64,000 nt of DNA, from contig NZ_PTIR01000017.1 of the NCBI RefSeq assembly GCF_002934455.1, positions 110,733 to 174,732 of the forward strand. Reading direction: 5' to 3'. Made by a program: the position numbers and the translations under genes. Of this stretch, positions 42,428 through 51,211 are shown in pieces. The notes below the pieces were generated by a model, which saw only the letters and a program-made list of their open reading frames with translations, did not search any database and was not told where the DNA came from. Each line of letters starts with the position of its first letter. Position 1 is the first letter of the stretch. The stretch comes from Trinickia symbiotica (GTDB lineage: Bacteria; Pseudomonadota; Gammaproteobacteria; Burkholderiales; Burkholderiaceae).

Positions 42428-42472
42428 CTCTCGGGGATAGTACCGAGAGACCCGCTGCGTAAGACGCAGCGG
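42428..42472. promoter_or_regulatory. Tandem hairpins in the araC/ABC-operon intergenic region
   Basis: Two adjacent inverted repeats: CTCTCGG (42428-42434) with CCGAGAG (42443-42449), and CCGCTGCGT (42452-42460) with ACGCAGCGG (42464-42472). No T-run follows, so neither is a standard terminator. They lie 160-200 bp upstream of the AraC start and 36 bp before the 17-bp motif. Confidence 0.45.
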
Positions 42473-42497
42473 CTGCGGCTGGATTGATCGATTCTGT

Positions 42498-42839
42498 GGT
42501 CACAAGGATGGCGCAAAAGTCCTAGTCGATTGGAAATGGCCTAAGTAGGCTTGGTGCCAGATTAGCTGCAATGACTCGGACGTTGCCGATGCGTTGCTGT
42601 GGCGAAATTGTGTAGCAAAAGCTTAAGACGAGTGGGGGGCGCCCTTGAGGATCGTCAGAAGCGAAGCAGTTAAGCAAAACCCGGTTATTACAAATGTGCA
42701 TAAAACAATCGTCACGTGCTCTCAGAGGCGTTGCGACGATCATAAATTGACGGAGACAAACATGAAGGCAATCTTGATGACGATGCGCGGCTGGAGTCAA
42801 AGCGCTCGGACGCGCTGTGCCGTGACGTTGAAGCACGCG
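42498..42839 (+). repeat. Copy B of the duplicated promoter region (functional copy)
   Basis: Near-identical partner of 34522-34858. It contains TGGCGCAAAAGTCCTAG (42509-42525), the shared block GGCGAAATTGTGTAGCAAAA, the ribosome-binding site ACGGAGACAAAC and the 5' end of the intact binding-protein gene at 42762. Similarity fades about 75 bp into the gene. Confidence 0.85.
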
Positions 42840-43931
42840 TGGGGCGCGGCGACGTTGTTCGCCGCGCTGATTCCGGTGGTGCATGCGGTCGCGGCCGATG
42901 CCGCGCTGACGCCGGAAGCGTCGGCGGCGAAGATGGCCGCCGAGCAGGTGATGACCGCGAAGATCGAATGGCGAGGCCCGTCATCGAGTCCGAAGCCGCT
43001 TGCCGGCAAGCGCATCGCGGTCGTGTCGTGCTGCGAGGCAGCCGATGGTGCGGCGCGCGCTTCGCGCGCCATGGTCGAGGCGGGCAAGGCGCTGGGCTGG
43101 CAGGTCAACGTGCTCGATGGGCGGGGCGATCCGCAGGAGCAGAACAAGGCGCTGAATTCAGCGATCGATGCGAAGTACGACGGCATCGTGCTCGAATTCG
43201 TCGATACGACGACCGTCTCGGATGGTGTGGCGCGTGCAGTCAAAGCGAAGATTCCGCTGATCACGCTCGGCACATTGAAGAACACGCCGGACACGATACC
43301 GGATGTGTCGTGGGATTACGCCAGGCACGGCGAGGCGCTGGCGAACTACATGATCTGGAAGTCGAACGGCAACGTGAACGCGCTGATTCTGCTCAATACC
43401 GATCTCTATGTCACGCGCAACGGTCAGTGGGTTGGCACGAAGAATGTCCTGACCGACCCGAAAAAATGCAAGAACTGCAAGGTCACAGTCAAGGAATGGC
43501 CGATGGCGAACATCGACACGCAGCCCGGTTCGATCGCCACGGCGGCGTTGCAGGCGAATCCGAAGATCAACTGGGGGTGGTGCTTCGATGCTTGCATGAG
43601 CCGAGTGTCGCGCGCGCTGATCGCCTCGGGGCTGTCGTCGAAGATGCGCGGCGCGGGCTTTGACTGCAATGCCGAGAGTCTTCAACTCATCAAGGACGGG
43701 CAAGTCGAAGCGGTGTGCGCGGCCGATCCGCGCGAATGGGATGCGTACGCAGTGATCGACAACCTGGACCGGTTGATGCGGGGCCAGCCCACCGTCAATC
43801 AGGGCATTCCGGTGCGGCTGTTCGACAAGACCAATATCAGTACGCTCAGCGACTACGAGATGTCACACGGCTGGCAGGGCGGCTACGACTTCCGGGCGGC
43901 TTATCGCAAGCTGTGGGGAGTGCAGAAATGA
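42762..43931 (+). CDS. Ribose-type ABC importer substrate-binding protein (Cys-rich)
   Basis: About 389 residues from the ATG at 42762, with a long signal region (LKHAWGAATLFAALIPVVHAVAA). The periplasmic-binding-protein type 1 fold is indicated by KRIAVVSCCEAADGAARA, DGIVLEFVDTTTVSDGVARA and QEQNKALNSAIDAKYDG. It is unusually rich in Cys for this family (SCCEA, KKCKNCKV, WCFDACMS, DCNAE, VCAAD), consistent with several disulfides. First gene of a four-gene coupled unit with ATPase, permease and monooxygenase. Ligand unknown. Confidence 0.85.
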   Translation: MKAILMTMRGWSQSARTRCAVTLKHAWGAATLFAALIPVVHAVAADAALTPEASAAKMAAEQVMTAKIEWRGPSSSPKPLAGKRIAVVSCCEAADGAARASRAMVEAGKALGWQVNVLDGRGDPQEQNKALNSAIDAKYDGIVLEFVDTTTVSDGVARAVKAKIPLITLGTLKNTPDTIPDVSWDYARHGEALANYMIWKSNGNVNALILLNTDLYVTRNGQWVGTKNVLTDPKKCKNCKVTVKEWPMANIDTQPGSIATAALQANPKINWGWCFDACMSRVSRALIASGLSSKMRGAGFDCNAESLQLIKDGQVEAVCAADPREWDAYAVIDNLDRLMRGQPTVNQGIPVRLFDKTNISTLSDYEMSHGWQGGYDFRAAYRKLWGVQK

Positions 43932-45421
43932 GCGACGTTCTCGATGATGACCAGCAAGTGCGCGTCCGGATTCGCGGCCTGAATAAATCGTTCGGCGCCA
44001 CTCGCGCCCTGAAGGACGTGAGCATCGACTTTCGCGCGGGCCGCGTGCATGCGCTGCTGGGCGCGAATGGATGCGGCAAGTCTACCCTCGTCAAGATTCT
44101 CTCGGGCTATCACGAACCGGACAGCGGCGAGATTTCGCCGACCGGGCACGGGGCGCGCGAGCGCATCGCATTCGTGCATCAGGACCTGGGGCTCGTACCC
44201 TCGCTGTCAGTTGCCGAGAACCTGGGCCTCGCCTGTGGCTTCACGATACGCCGGGGCGCGATCAACTGGCGCGAGCAGCATCGCCGTGCGCAGAAGTTGC
44301 TCGACGATTACGGCATTGCCACCCTCGCGAGTGAGGCGGTAGGGTCGCTCGGCCCCGCGCATCAGTCGATGATCGCCATCGCGCGCGCGCTCAACAGCCT
44401 GCCGGAAAGCGGTGGGGTGTTGGTCTTGGACGAGCCGACGGCGCGCCTGCCCGTCTCCGAAGTCGATCATCTATTGCAGATGGTGCGACGCGTGAAGGCG
44501 CGCGGCGTCGCAATTCTCTACATCACACATCGGCTCGAAGAAGTGATGCAAGTCGCAGATGAAGTGTCCGTATTGCGTGATGGTGCGATGGTGTTCCATG
44601 GACCGACTTCTACCATCGACAAGGAAAAGCTCGTCGGGTTGATCGTCAATAAAGCAATCAGACCGCCCGCGGCCCGTTTGGCGACGGCGGCGCGCGGGAT
44701 TGAGCCGCTGCTGACGGTACGTGGCCTGTCGGGCATCCGGCTTCGTGGTGTCGATCTGAATGTCGGGCGCGGCGAGATCGTCGGTGTCGCGGGACTCGTC
44801 GGATCCGGACGTTCGGAATTGGGTCGGCTGATCTTTGGATTGCAAAAGGCACGGGCCGGAAGCATCCGCCTGCGCCATGCCGACATCACGAATCTTTCGA
44901 CACGAGCGCTCGTCGATATGGGCCTCGCGTATGTGCCGCAGGAGCGCCGCAGCGGCGTGTTTCACGGCTTGAGCGTCGCGGAGAACTCGGTGCTGGCGGA
45001 CTTCGGCCAGCTAATGAGCCGCATCGGTATCGTGCCTGCACGGGAGCGGCGCGCGGCGGACGAGGTCGTGCGCAGCATGAAGGTGAAGACCGAAAGCGCC
45101 GGCACGCCCATCGAAAATCTCTCAGGTGGTAATCAGCAGAAAGTATCGCTTGGCAAGTGGTTGCGTCGGGAAGTGCAACTGCTGATTCTGGATGAGCCCA
45201 CGCAGGGAATCGACATCGGCGCACGCACTGAGATATTCAACACAATTCGGGGCGTCGTGGAGACCCGAAAAATCGGTGCGCTTGTGTTCGATTCGGATCT
45301 CGACATCCTTGTCGATTTCTGCGATCGGATCATCGTCATGTGCGACGGTCAGGTGGTCGGCGAATACCACGGTGCGGAGCTTACGCACGAAACGATCAAT
45401 CGCGCTGTGTACAAGCGTTAA
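43928..45421 (+). CDS. Ribose-type ABC importer ATPase (tandem domains, RbsA-like)
   Basis: A 497-residue double ATPase overlapping the binding-protein stop (ATGA). Domain 1 has Walker A GANGCGKSTLVKILSG and Walker B VLVLDEPTARLPVSE, but its signature LSxGQ is altered to LGPAHQSMIAIARAL. Domain 2 has the usual degenerate Walker A (GLVGSGRSELGRLIFG) with an intact LSGGNQQKVSLGKWL and LLILDEPTQGID. This pattern fits sugar importers of the CUT2 class, apart from the altered first signature motif. Confidence 0.92.
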   Translation: MSDVLDDDQQVRVRIRGLNKSFGATRALKDVSIDFRAGRVHALLGANGCGKSTLVKILSGYHEPDSGEISPTGHGARERIAFVHQDLGLVPSLSVAENLGLACGFTIRRGAINWREQHRRAQKLLDDYGIATLASEAVGSLGPAHQSMIAIARALNSLPESGGVLVLDEPTARLPVSEVDHLLQMVRRVKARGVAILYITHRLEEVMQVADEVSVLRDGAMVFHGPTSTIDKEKLVGLIVNKAIRPPAARLATAARGIEPLLTVRGLSGIRLRGVDLNVGRGEIVGVAGLVGSGRSELGRLIFGLQKARAGSIRLRHADITNLSTRALVDMGLAYVPQERRSGVFHGLSVAENSVLADFGQLMSRIGIVPARERRAADEVVRSMKVKTESAGTPIENLSGGNQQKVSLGKWLRREVQLLILDEPTQGIDIGARTEIFNTIRGVVETRKIGALVFDSDLDILVDFCDRIIVMCDGQVVGEYHGAELTHETINRAVYKR

Positions 45422-45474
45422 AACACTGCCGCGCGGTTCACGAGATAAGTTTTCATTGCTGACAGGAAGTCAAC

Positions 45475-46518
45475 ATGCGTCGCATCAATCATTTTCTCAG
45501 CCGCTTTAGCCTGCTGATCGCGCTTCTCATGCTGATCGGCTTCTTTTCTCTCATCCGGCCCGATTCGTTCGCCACGCTGGAAAACGCCGGCTCCATCATG
45601 AGCGACGGCGCAGTACTCAGCCTCATCGCCGTGGGCGTGATGGTGCCGATGATCGTCGGACAGTTCGATGTCGCGCCGGGCTTTATCGCGAGTCTCGGCG
45701 TGATGCTCACGGCGGGGCTACAATCGAATAATCAGTGGCCATGGCCGCTCGTGCTGGTCGCGGTGCTCGCAATCGGCGCGCTGATCGGTCTCTTGATGGG
45801 CGTGCTAGTCGGCTACCTTCAACTCAATTCGCTGGTCGTGAGCCTCGGTGTGGGTAGCGTGCTTTCTGGCATCGTGCTCGTATATTCCGGTGGACAAGTG
45901 ATCTACAAAGGCATTCCGCCTAATTTCCTCGCGCTCGGGCAAACGCGGCTATTGGGCTTCGTGCCGCTGCCGTTTCTCTATGCACTGGCGATTGCGGCAG
46001 TAATGTGGTTCGTGCTCACTTATCGCCCGGCCGGACGGCGCCTTTATGCGGTCGGCGGGGGCCCCGACGCGGCGAAGCTCATCGGGGTGAATCTTTCTCG
46101 CTACATCGCTATGTCGTTCGTCGTGTCGAGTACGCTTGCGTCGTTGGCGGGATTCGTTCAGGTGGCAAGGCTCGGCGCCGGACACCCAACCGCCGCGCAG
46201 GCGTTTCTGTTGCCCGCGTTCGCAGCGGCCTTTTTGAGCGCAACCTCGTTCCGGCTCGGCTTCTACAACATCTGGGGCGCGTTTCTCGCGGTCTATCTCG
46301 TCGGCACTGGCACGACAGGTCTCTTTATGCTCGGCGCGGATTCCTACGTCCAGCCGGTCTTCAACGGCGTCGTGCTGGTGGGCGCGGTGACGCTTGCGCG
46401 CGTGTTGATCCTGCGCCGCAACCGACGCCTCGCCCTCGCGAGAGCGGGCGATCAGCAAAATGTGGCGCCGCTTGAGCGATCCACTGTCAGCGATGCAGAG
46501 AACCCGGTCGCTGGCTGA
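45475..46518 (+). CDS. Ribose-type ABC importer permease (RbsC-like)
   Basis: A 347-residue polytopic protein of the BPD_transp_2 family with about eight to ten hydrophobic segments; SLIAVGVMVPMIVGQFDVAP and YAVGGGPDAAKLIGVNLSRY are family blocks (the latter is the EAA-like cytoplasmic loop). Single permease with a tandem ATPase is the CUT2 layout. AGGAAG precedes the ATG. Confidence 0.92.
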   Translation: MRRINHFLSRFSLLIALLMLIGFFSLIRPDSFATLENAGSIMSDGAVLSLIAVGVMVPMIVGQFDVAPGFIASLGVMLTAGLQSNNQWPWPLVLVAVLAIGALIGLLMGVLVGYLQLNSLVVSLGVGSVLSGIVLVYSGGQVIYKGIPPNFLALGQTRLLGFVPLPFLYALAIAAVMWFVLTYRPAGRRLYAVGGGPDAAKLIGVNLSRYIAMSFVVSSTLASLAGFVQVARLGAGHPTAAQAFLLPAFAAAFLSATSFRLGFYNIWGAFLAVYLVGTGTTGLFMLGADSYVQPVFNGVVLVGAVTLARVLILRRNRRLALARAGDQQNVAPLERSTVSDAENPVAG

Positions 46519-46554
46519 AACCATTTTCCGACATCCATGAGCAACGGAGATGAT

Positions 46555-48381
46555 ATGAATGCAGTAACCGACTTCGAACGTGCGACGTCGCTCGAACGAG
46601 CCCGCATCGAGCTGAGCGCGTGGCTTGCCGAATTCAACGATGCACTTGCCAGCGGTAATGCTGCCAAGGTCGCGGGGCTCTTCACCGAGCATGGTTTCTG
46701 GCGCGACATGCTCGCGCTCACGTGGAACATCAAGACAGTCGAAGGAAGGCCGGCCATCGAGCACATGCTTACCGCGACGCTCGGCACGGCGCAGCCTTAC
46801 CGCTTCGCCGCGAGTGAGGACCCCGTCGACACGGGCGGCGTAATCGACTCATGGCTCACGTTTGAGACGCCGGTGGCGCGCTGCATCGGCCACGTGCGGC
46901 TAAAAGACGGAAAGGCCTGGACGCTGCTCACTCTCGTCAACGAACTGAAGGGGCACGAGGAAGCATCGGGCGCGCGCCGACCGATCGGAGCGGAGCACGG
47001 CGCGCGCGAGGATCGGCAGACGTGGCGCGAGAAACGACAGAAGGAAGTCGACGAGCTCGGAATTTCAACACAGCCGTACACGCTGATCATCGGTGGCGGT
47101 CAGGGCGGCATCGCGCTCGCGGCACGGTTGCGTCACCTCGGCGTGCCGACGCTCATCGTCGAGCGCAACGAAAAGCCAGGCGATTCGTGGAGAAAGCGCT
47201 ACAAGTCGCTCTGCCTGCACGATCCAGTGTGGTACGACCATTTGCCGTACATCGAGTTTCCAAAGACGTGGCCGGTGTTCTCTCCGAAGGACAAGATCGC
47301 CGACTTCCTCGAGATGTACGCGAACGTAATGGAGCTGAACTTCTGGGGTTCAACGACGGCGCGCTCGGCGGCCTACGATGAGGCCAAGCAGGAATGGACT
47401 GTCGTCGTGGAGCGGAAAGGCGAAGCGATCATGCTGCATCCGAAGCAGTTAGTGCTCGCGACGGGTGTATCTGGCAAGCCGAACGTACCGGTTTATCCGG
47501 GGCAGGACTTGTTCAAAGGCGTGCAGCAGCATTCGTCGCAGCATGCCGGGCCGGAAGGGTGGCATGGCAAGAAGGTGATCGTGGTGGGCTCCAACAACTC
47601 GTCGCACGACATTTGTGCTGCCCTCTGGGAAGAGGGCGCAGATGTCACGATGGTGCAGCGCTCCAGCACGCTGGTGGTCCGCTCGGCCACGCAGATGAAG
47701 CACGCATTGGAGCCGCTTTATTCGGAAAGCGCGGTGCAGCGTGGCGTCGATGTCGAAAAGGCCGATCTGATTTTCGCTTCGATTCCGTATCGGCTGCTTG
47801 GCGAAATGCACAAACCGCTGATGCAGCGCATCCGCGAGGAAGACGAGGCGTTTTATCGCTCGCTCGAAGATGCTGGCTTCATGCTCGATTACGGCGAAGA
47901 TGATTCTGGCCTGTTCATGAAGTATCTGCGGCGCGGTTCGGGCTACTACATCGACGTCGGCGCGTCGCAACTGATCGCCAACGGAGAGATCAAGCTCAAG
48001 TCTGGCGTAAGCATCACGCAGATCAAAGCGCATTCGGTGGTATTCAGCGACGGCAGCGAACTATGCGCGGACCTGATCGTCTACGCGACCGGTTACGGAT
48101 CCATGAACGCTTGGGCGGCCGAAATCATTTCGCAGGAGGTGGCGGACAAGGTTGGCAAAGTGTGGGGGCTCGGCTCCGACACCATTCGCGATCCTGGGCC
48201 GTGGGAGGGCGAGTTGCGCAACATGTGGAAGCCGACAAAGCAAGAAGCGCTCTGGTTCCACGGCGGCAATCTGCATCAGTCACGACATTACTCGAAGTAT
48301 CTCGCCATTCAGCTCAAAGCGCGGATGGAGGGCATCGACACGCCCGTGTACGGCATCGAGGACGTCCATCATCTCTCGTGA
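46555..48381 (+). CDS. Flavin-containing monooxygenase with N-terminal SnoaL-like domain
   Basis: About 608 residues from the ATG at 46555 (GGAG just upstream; ATG 46537 is the alternative). Residues about 1-130 form a SnoaL/NTF2-like domain (WLAEFNDALASGNAAKVAGL, FWRDMLALTWNIKTVEG). The FAD site follows as YTLIIGGGQGGIALAARL with ERNEKPGDSWRKRY, and the NADPH site as GKKVIVVGSNNSSHDI. FKGVQQHSSQH resembles the FxGxxxH fingerprint of class B monooxygenases. The family oxygenates ketones, amines or thio compounds. It follows an importer operon and precedes SDRs, so it may oxidise the imported compound. Confidence 0.9.
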   Translation: MNAVTDFERATSLERARIELSAWLAEFNDALASGNAAKVAGLFTEHGFWRDMLALTWNIKTVEGRPAIEHMLTATLGTAQPYRFAASEDPVDTGGVIDSWLTFETPVARCIGHVRLKDGKAWTLLTLVNELKGHEEASGARRPIGAEHGAREDRQTWREKRQKEVDELGISTQPYTLIIGGGQGGIALAARLRHLGVPTLIVERNEKPGDSWRKRYKSLCLHDPVWYDHLPYIEFPKTWPVFSPKDKIADFLEMYANVMELNFWGSTTARSAAYDEAKQEWTVVVERKGEAIMLHPKQLVLATGVSGKPNVPVYPGQDLFKGVQQHSSQHAGPEGWHGKKVIVVGSNNSSHDICAALWEEGADVTMVQRSSTLVVRSATQMKHALEPLYSESAVQRGVDVEKADLIFASIPYRLLGEMHKPLMQRIREEDEAFYRSLEDAGFMLDYGEDDSGLFMKYLRRGSGYYIDVGASQLIANGEIKLKSGVSITQIKAHSVVFSDGSELCADLIVYATGYGSMNAWAAEIISQEVADKVGKVWGLGSDTIRDPGPWEGELRNMWKPTKQEALWFHGGNLHQSRHYSKYLAIQLKARMEGIDTPVYGIEDVHHLS

Positions 48382-48429
48382 GGAGGGCCAGCGAAACTCG
48401 CGATCGTAAAGACGATAGGAGAAGGAATC

Positions 48430-49200
48430 ATGTATTTGGAAAAGTTTCGCTTGGACGGTCGACGCGCTGTTGTGACCGGCGGGGGACGCGGTATCGGGCT
48501 CGAGATTTCCAAGGCGGTGGGCGAGGCGGGTGCGAGTGTCGTCATCGCCGAGCTGGATCGCGATACGGGGTGTGCCGCCGAGGATAGGCTCAAGAGCCTC
48601 GGCATTGACGCCATGGCGCGTCAGATCGACGTTACGCAACCGGACGCCGTAGCCGAGCTGGCGCGCGAGCTGAACGAAGAATGCGCGGTAGATATTCTCG
48701 TCAACAACGCGGGCATAGCGATCGTTACCGATTTCCTCGACACGCCTGACGACGTCTGGACCCGCACAATGCAAGTCAACTCCGACGCCGCCTTCTGGTG
48801 CGGCCGCGAATTCGGCCGCCACATGGCGAAGCGCGGCGCCGGCAGCATCGTGAATATCGGCTCGATGTGTGGGTACGTTGTGACCAAGCCGCACAACCCG
48901 ATTCCGTACATGGCGAGCAAGGGCGCGATGCACATGACGACGAAAGCGATGGCTTGCGCGCTGGCGAAGACCGGCGTGCGCGTGAACGCGGTCGCACCGG
49001 GTTACGTCGAGACAGAGATGACACGGCCATTGCGCGACAGCAATCCGGACTGGCTCGCTTGCTGGGAAGAGATGACGCCGATGGGCCGCCTGGCCCACAC
49101 GCACGAGATCGCAAGCGCGGTGCTGTTCCTCGCGAGCGATGCAGCGAGCTATTGCACTGGCACTATCCTCACGGTAGACGGCGGCTATACGTCGTGGTGA
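48430..49200 (+). CDS. Short-chain dehydrogenase/reductase (polyol/sugar-alcohol type)
   Basis: A 256-residue SDR: TGGGRGIGLEISKAVGEAG, Asp-rich cofactor selection region IAELDRDTG (Glu/Asp after strand 2 suggests NAD), NNAGIAIVTDF, Ser in VNIGSMCGY and YMASKGAM (Y-x-x-x-K). C-terminal FLASDAASYCTGTILTVDGG is standard. Probably oxidises an alcohol in the same pathway as the monooxygenase. Confidence 0.92.
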   Translation: MYLEKFRLDGRRAVVTGGGRGIGLEISKAVGEAGASVVIAELDRDTGCAAEDRLKSLGIDAMARQIDVTQPDAVAELARELNEECAVDILVNNAGIAIVTDFLDTPDDVWTRTMQVNSDAAFWCGREFGRHMAKRGAGSIVNIGSMCGYVVTKPHNPIPYMASKGAMHMTTKAMACALAKTGVRVNAVAPGYVETEMTRPLRDSNPDWLACWEEMTPMGRLAHTHEIASAVLFLASDAASYCTGTILTVDGGYTSW

Positions 49201-49222
49201 ACAATAAGTATGGAGACGAAAA

Positions 49223-49963
49223 ATGTATGACTTCAACGGGCGTGCGCTGGTGATGACCGGCGCCAACGGCGGCATTTCTCGGGCCATCGCGGTGGAGTTC
49301 CATGCTTGCGGTGCCAACATGGTGCTTACCGACCTCAACGAGCAGGCGCTGCGAGACTTCGCGCGGGAGCTCGATCCGTCGGGCGAGCGCATCGCGGTAG
49401 CGAAGGTGGACGTGACGCAATCCGCAGAGGCCGACGCCGCTGCTCGGCTTTGCAATGAGCGCTTCGGCGGCATCGATTTCCTGGTGACCTCGGCGGGCCA
49501 CTTTCCGAAGAGTCCCACGCGCGACATGACGGACGAGGAGTGGCACCGCATTATCGCTATCAATCTTGACGGCACTTTCTATATTTCTCGAGCTGTTATG
49601 CCCTATCTGCGCGAGGGCAGCGCAATGGTCCATGTCGCATCGCTCGCGGGGCACGCCGGCGTCATCTGGCATTCGCATTACGGCGCGGCCAAAGGCGGCG
49701 TGCTCGCGTTTGCACGTAGCCTCGCGAAAGAACTTGCACCGCGTACGCGCGTGAACTGCGTATCACCCGGGATCATCGATACGCCGATGGTTCGCGCAAT
49801 CATGGAAAGCGATGGCGATACGTGGCTCGCCAACACGCTGCTCAAGCGCATGGGCGAGCCACGCGAAGTGGCTACTGTGGTCTCTTTTCTGTGCAGCGAT
49901 GGAGCGGGCTTTCTGACAGGCGAGACCATTCATATCAATGGTGGCCTCTACATCGCATCGTGA
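49223..49963 (+). CDS. Short-chain dehydrogenase/reductase
   Basis: A 246-residue SDR beginning MYDFNGRALVMTGANGGISR (modified glycine motif TGANGGIS), with TDLNEQ after strand 2 (NAD-type Asp), VTSAGHF instead of NNAG, catalytic Ser in VHVASLAGHA and HYGAAKGGVLAFA (Y-x-x-x-K). GGAGAC precedes the ATG 14 bp upstream. Substrate unknown; second SDR of the same cluster. Confidence 0.9.
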   Translation: MYDFNGRALVMTGANGGISRAIAVEFHACGANMVLTDLNEQALRDFARELDPSGERIAVAKVDVTQSAEADAAARLCNERFGGIDFLVTSAGHFPKSPTRDMTDEEWHRIIAINLDGTFYISRAVMPYLREGSAMVHVASLAGHAGVIWHSHYGAAKGGVLAFARSLAKELAPRTRVNCVSPGIIDTPMVRAIMESDGDTWLANTLLKRMGEPREVATVVSFLCSDGAGFLTGETIHINGGLYIAS

Positions 49964-49997
49964 TGGGGAGTGCCCGCTATAGTCAGGATTAGATCGC

Positions 49998-50933
49998 ATG
50001 CAGACAATGAAAACAGCAGTAATCGGCTCCGGGCGTATCGGCCGCGCGTGGGCAATCGTCTTCGCGCGCAATGGCGCCACTGTGAGAATTCACGATGCCT
50101 CGCCAGAGATGCTGAGGGGAGCGCTCCCCGCCATTCGCCAGAGCGTCGAAGATCTTGCGTCATTTGGTCTCATCGAGGAACCGGTCGATGCGATCGTCGC
50201 GCGCATCACCGCATGCGGCACGCTCGAAGAAACAGTCAGGGACGCCGCGTTTGTGCAGGAGAACATCGCCGAAGTCGTCGAGGCTAAGCGTGTGCTGTTC
50301 GCAGAACTGGATCGGCTGACCCCGCCCGACGCACTACTTGCCAGCTCGACCTCGGGCTTGCCCGTATCGAAGTTTACTGAGGGTTTGCCGGGCCGCGCGC
50401 GCTGCTTCGTCGGGCATCCGGTGAATCCTCCTTCGCTCGTGCCGCTTGTGGAGTTGTGCGGCGCGCCGTGGACCTCGCCGGGGGCGCTGGAACGGGCGCT
50501 TGCGTTCTACGAACAGGTGGGGCAAAAGCCTGTGATTGTCCGGCGCGAAATCGCGGGATTCCTGCTCAACCGTCTGCAAGGCGCTGTGCTCGATGAAGCG
50601 CTGAGCCTCTACAAACAGGGCTATGCCACTGCTGCCGACCTCGACACCGTGATGCGCGACGGGCTGGCGATGCGCTGGTGCTTTATGGGCCCGTTCGAGA
50701 CCATCGATCTGAACGCTCCGGGTGGCGTCGCCGATTACGCGTCGCGCTACAGGGGCACTTATCGCGATATCGCCGCGACGCGCGTGCCGTTCGACTGGCC
50801 GGCCGAGACTATGGAGGACCTCGATGCCGAGCGCCGCAGAGTGCTCTCGCTGGATCATATCGAGGAACGCAGTCGCTGGCGCGATCGCCGTCTGATGGCT
50901 CTGCTTGCGCACCGGCGCTCACTGATGGACTAA
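49998..50933 (+). CDS. 3-hydroxyacyl-CoA-dehydrogenase-like enzyme (L-gulonate/carnitine dehydrogenase type)
   Basis: A 311-residue NAD-dependent dehydrogenase: VIGSGRIGRAWAIVFARNGA with HDASP, the HCDH active-site region FVGHPVNPPSLVPLVELCGA and the C-terminal HCDH domain (GFLLNRLQGAVLDEALSLY). A Ser-rich LASSTSGLPVSKF block is typical. Length and lack of a hydratase domain point to the lambda-crystallin, L-gulonate 3-dehydrogenase or carnitine dehydrogenase subgroup rather than beta-oxidation. The ATG at 50007 is an alternative start. Confidence 0.88.
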   Translation: MQTMKTAVIGSGRIGRAWAIVFARNGATVRIHDASPEMLRGALPAIRQSVEDLASFGLIEEPVDAIVARITACGTLEETVRDAAFVQENIAEVVEAKRVLFAELDRLTPPDALLASSTSGLPVSKFTEGLPGRARCFVGHPVNPPSLVPLVELCGAPWTSPGALERALAFYEQVGQKPVIVRREIAGFLLNRLQGAVLDEALSLYKQGYATAADLDTVMRDGLAMRWCFMGPFETIDLNAPGGVADYASRYRGTYRDIAATRVPFDWPAETMEDLDAERRRVLSLDHIEERSRWRDRRLMALLAHRRSLMD

Positions 50934-51037
50934 GGTCGGCCGGACTGACCAAGTGTGAGGGGGCAATTTCCGAATCGATCCTTAGCGAAGCTTTGCTCGT
51001 GGAATGGTAATCACTCACTTTTGCCGTTCGATGCGAT

Positions 51038-51075
51038 TGGCGGAAAAGTCCTAGAACGTTCGATAGACGGAACGT
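51038..51075 (+). promoter_or_regulatory. Third copy of the 17-bp motif plus inverted repeat ahead of the aldehyde dehydrogenase gene
   Basis: TGGCGGAAAAGTCCTAG (51038-51054) differs at one base from the motif at 34530 and 42509. It is followed directly by the inverted repeat ACGTTC (51056-51061) and GAACGT (51070-51075) with an 8-bp spacer. The aldehyde dehydrogenase ATG is 137 bp further on. Probably a shared activator site; the binding factor is inferred. Confidence 0.6.
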
Positions 51076-51211
51076 ACGCTTTTGGTGACAGCTGAAGCAA
51101 ACCATTGCTTTGCGTCTTAAAAAGAGTAAATAGCGTGGCTAGTCGGATCCGATGGGATCCAAATTCAGGCGACACTGGTGTTTAAGTGGATTAAACAATT
51201 AGGAGATCACC

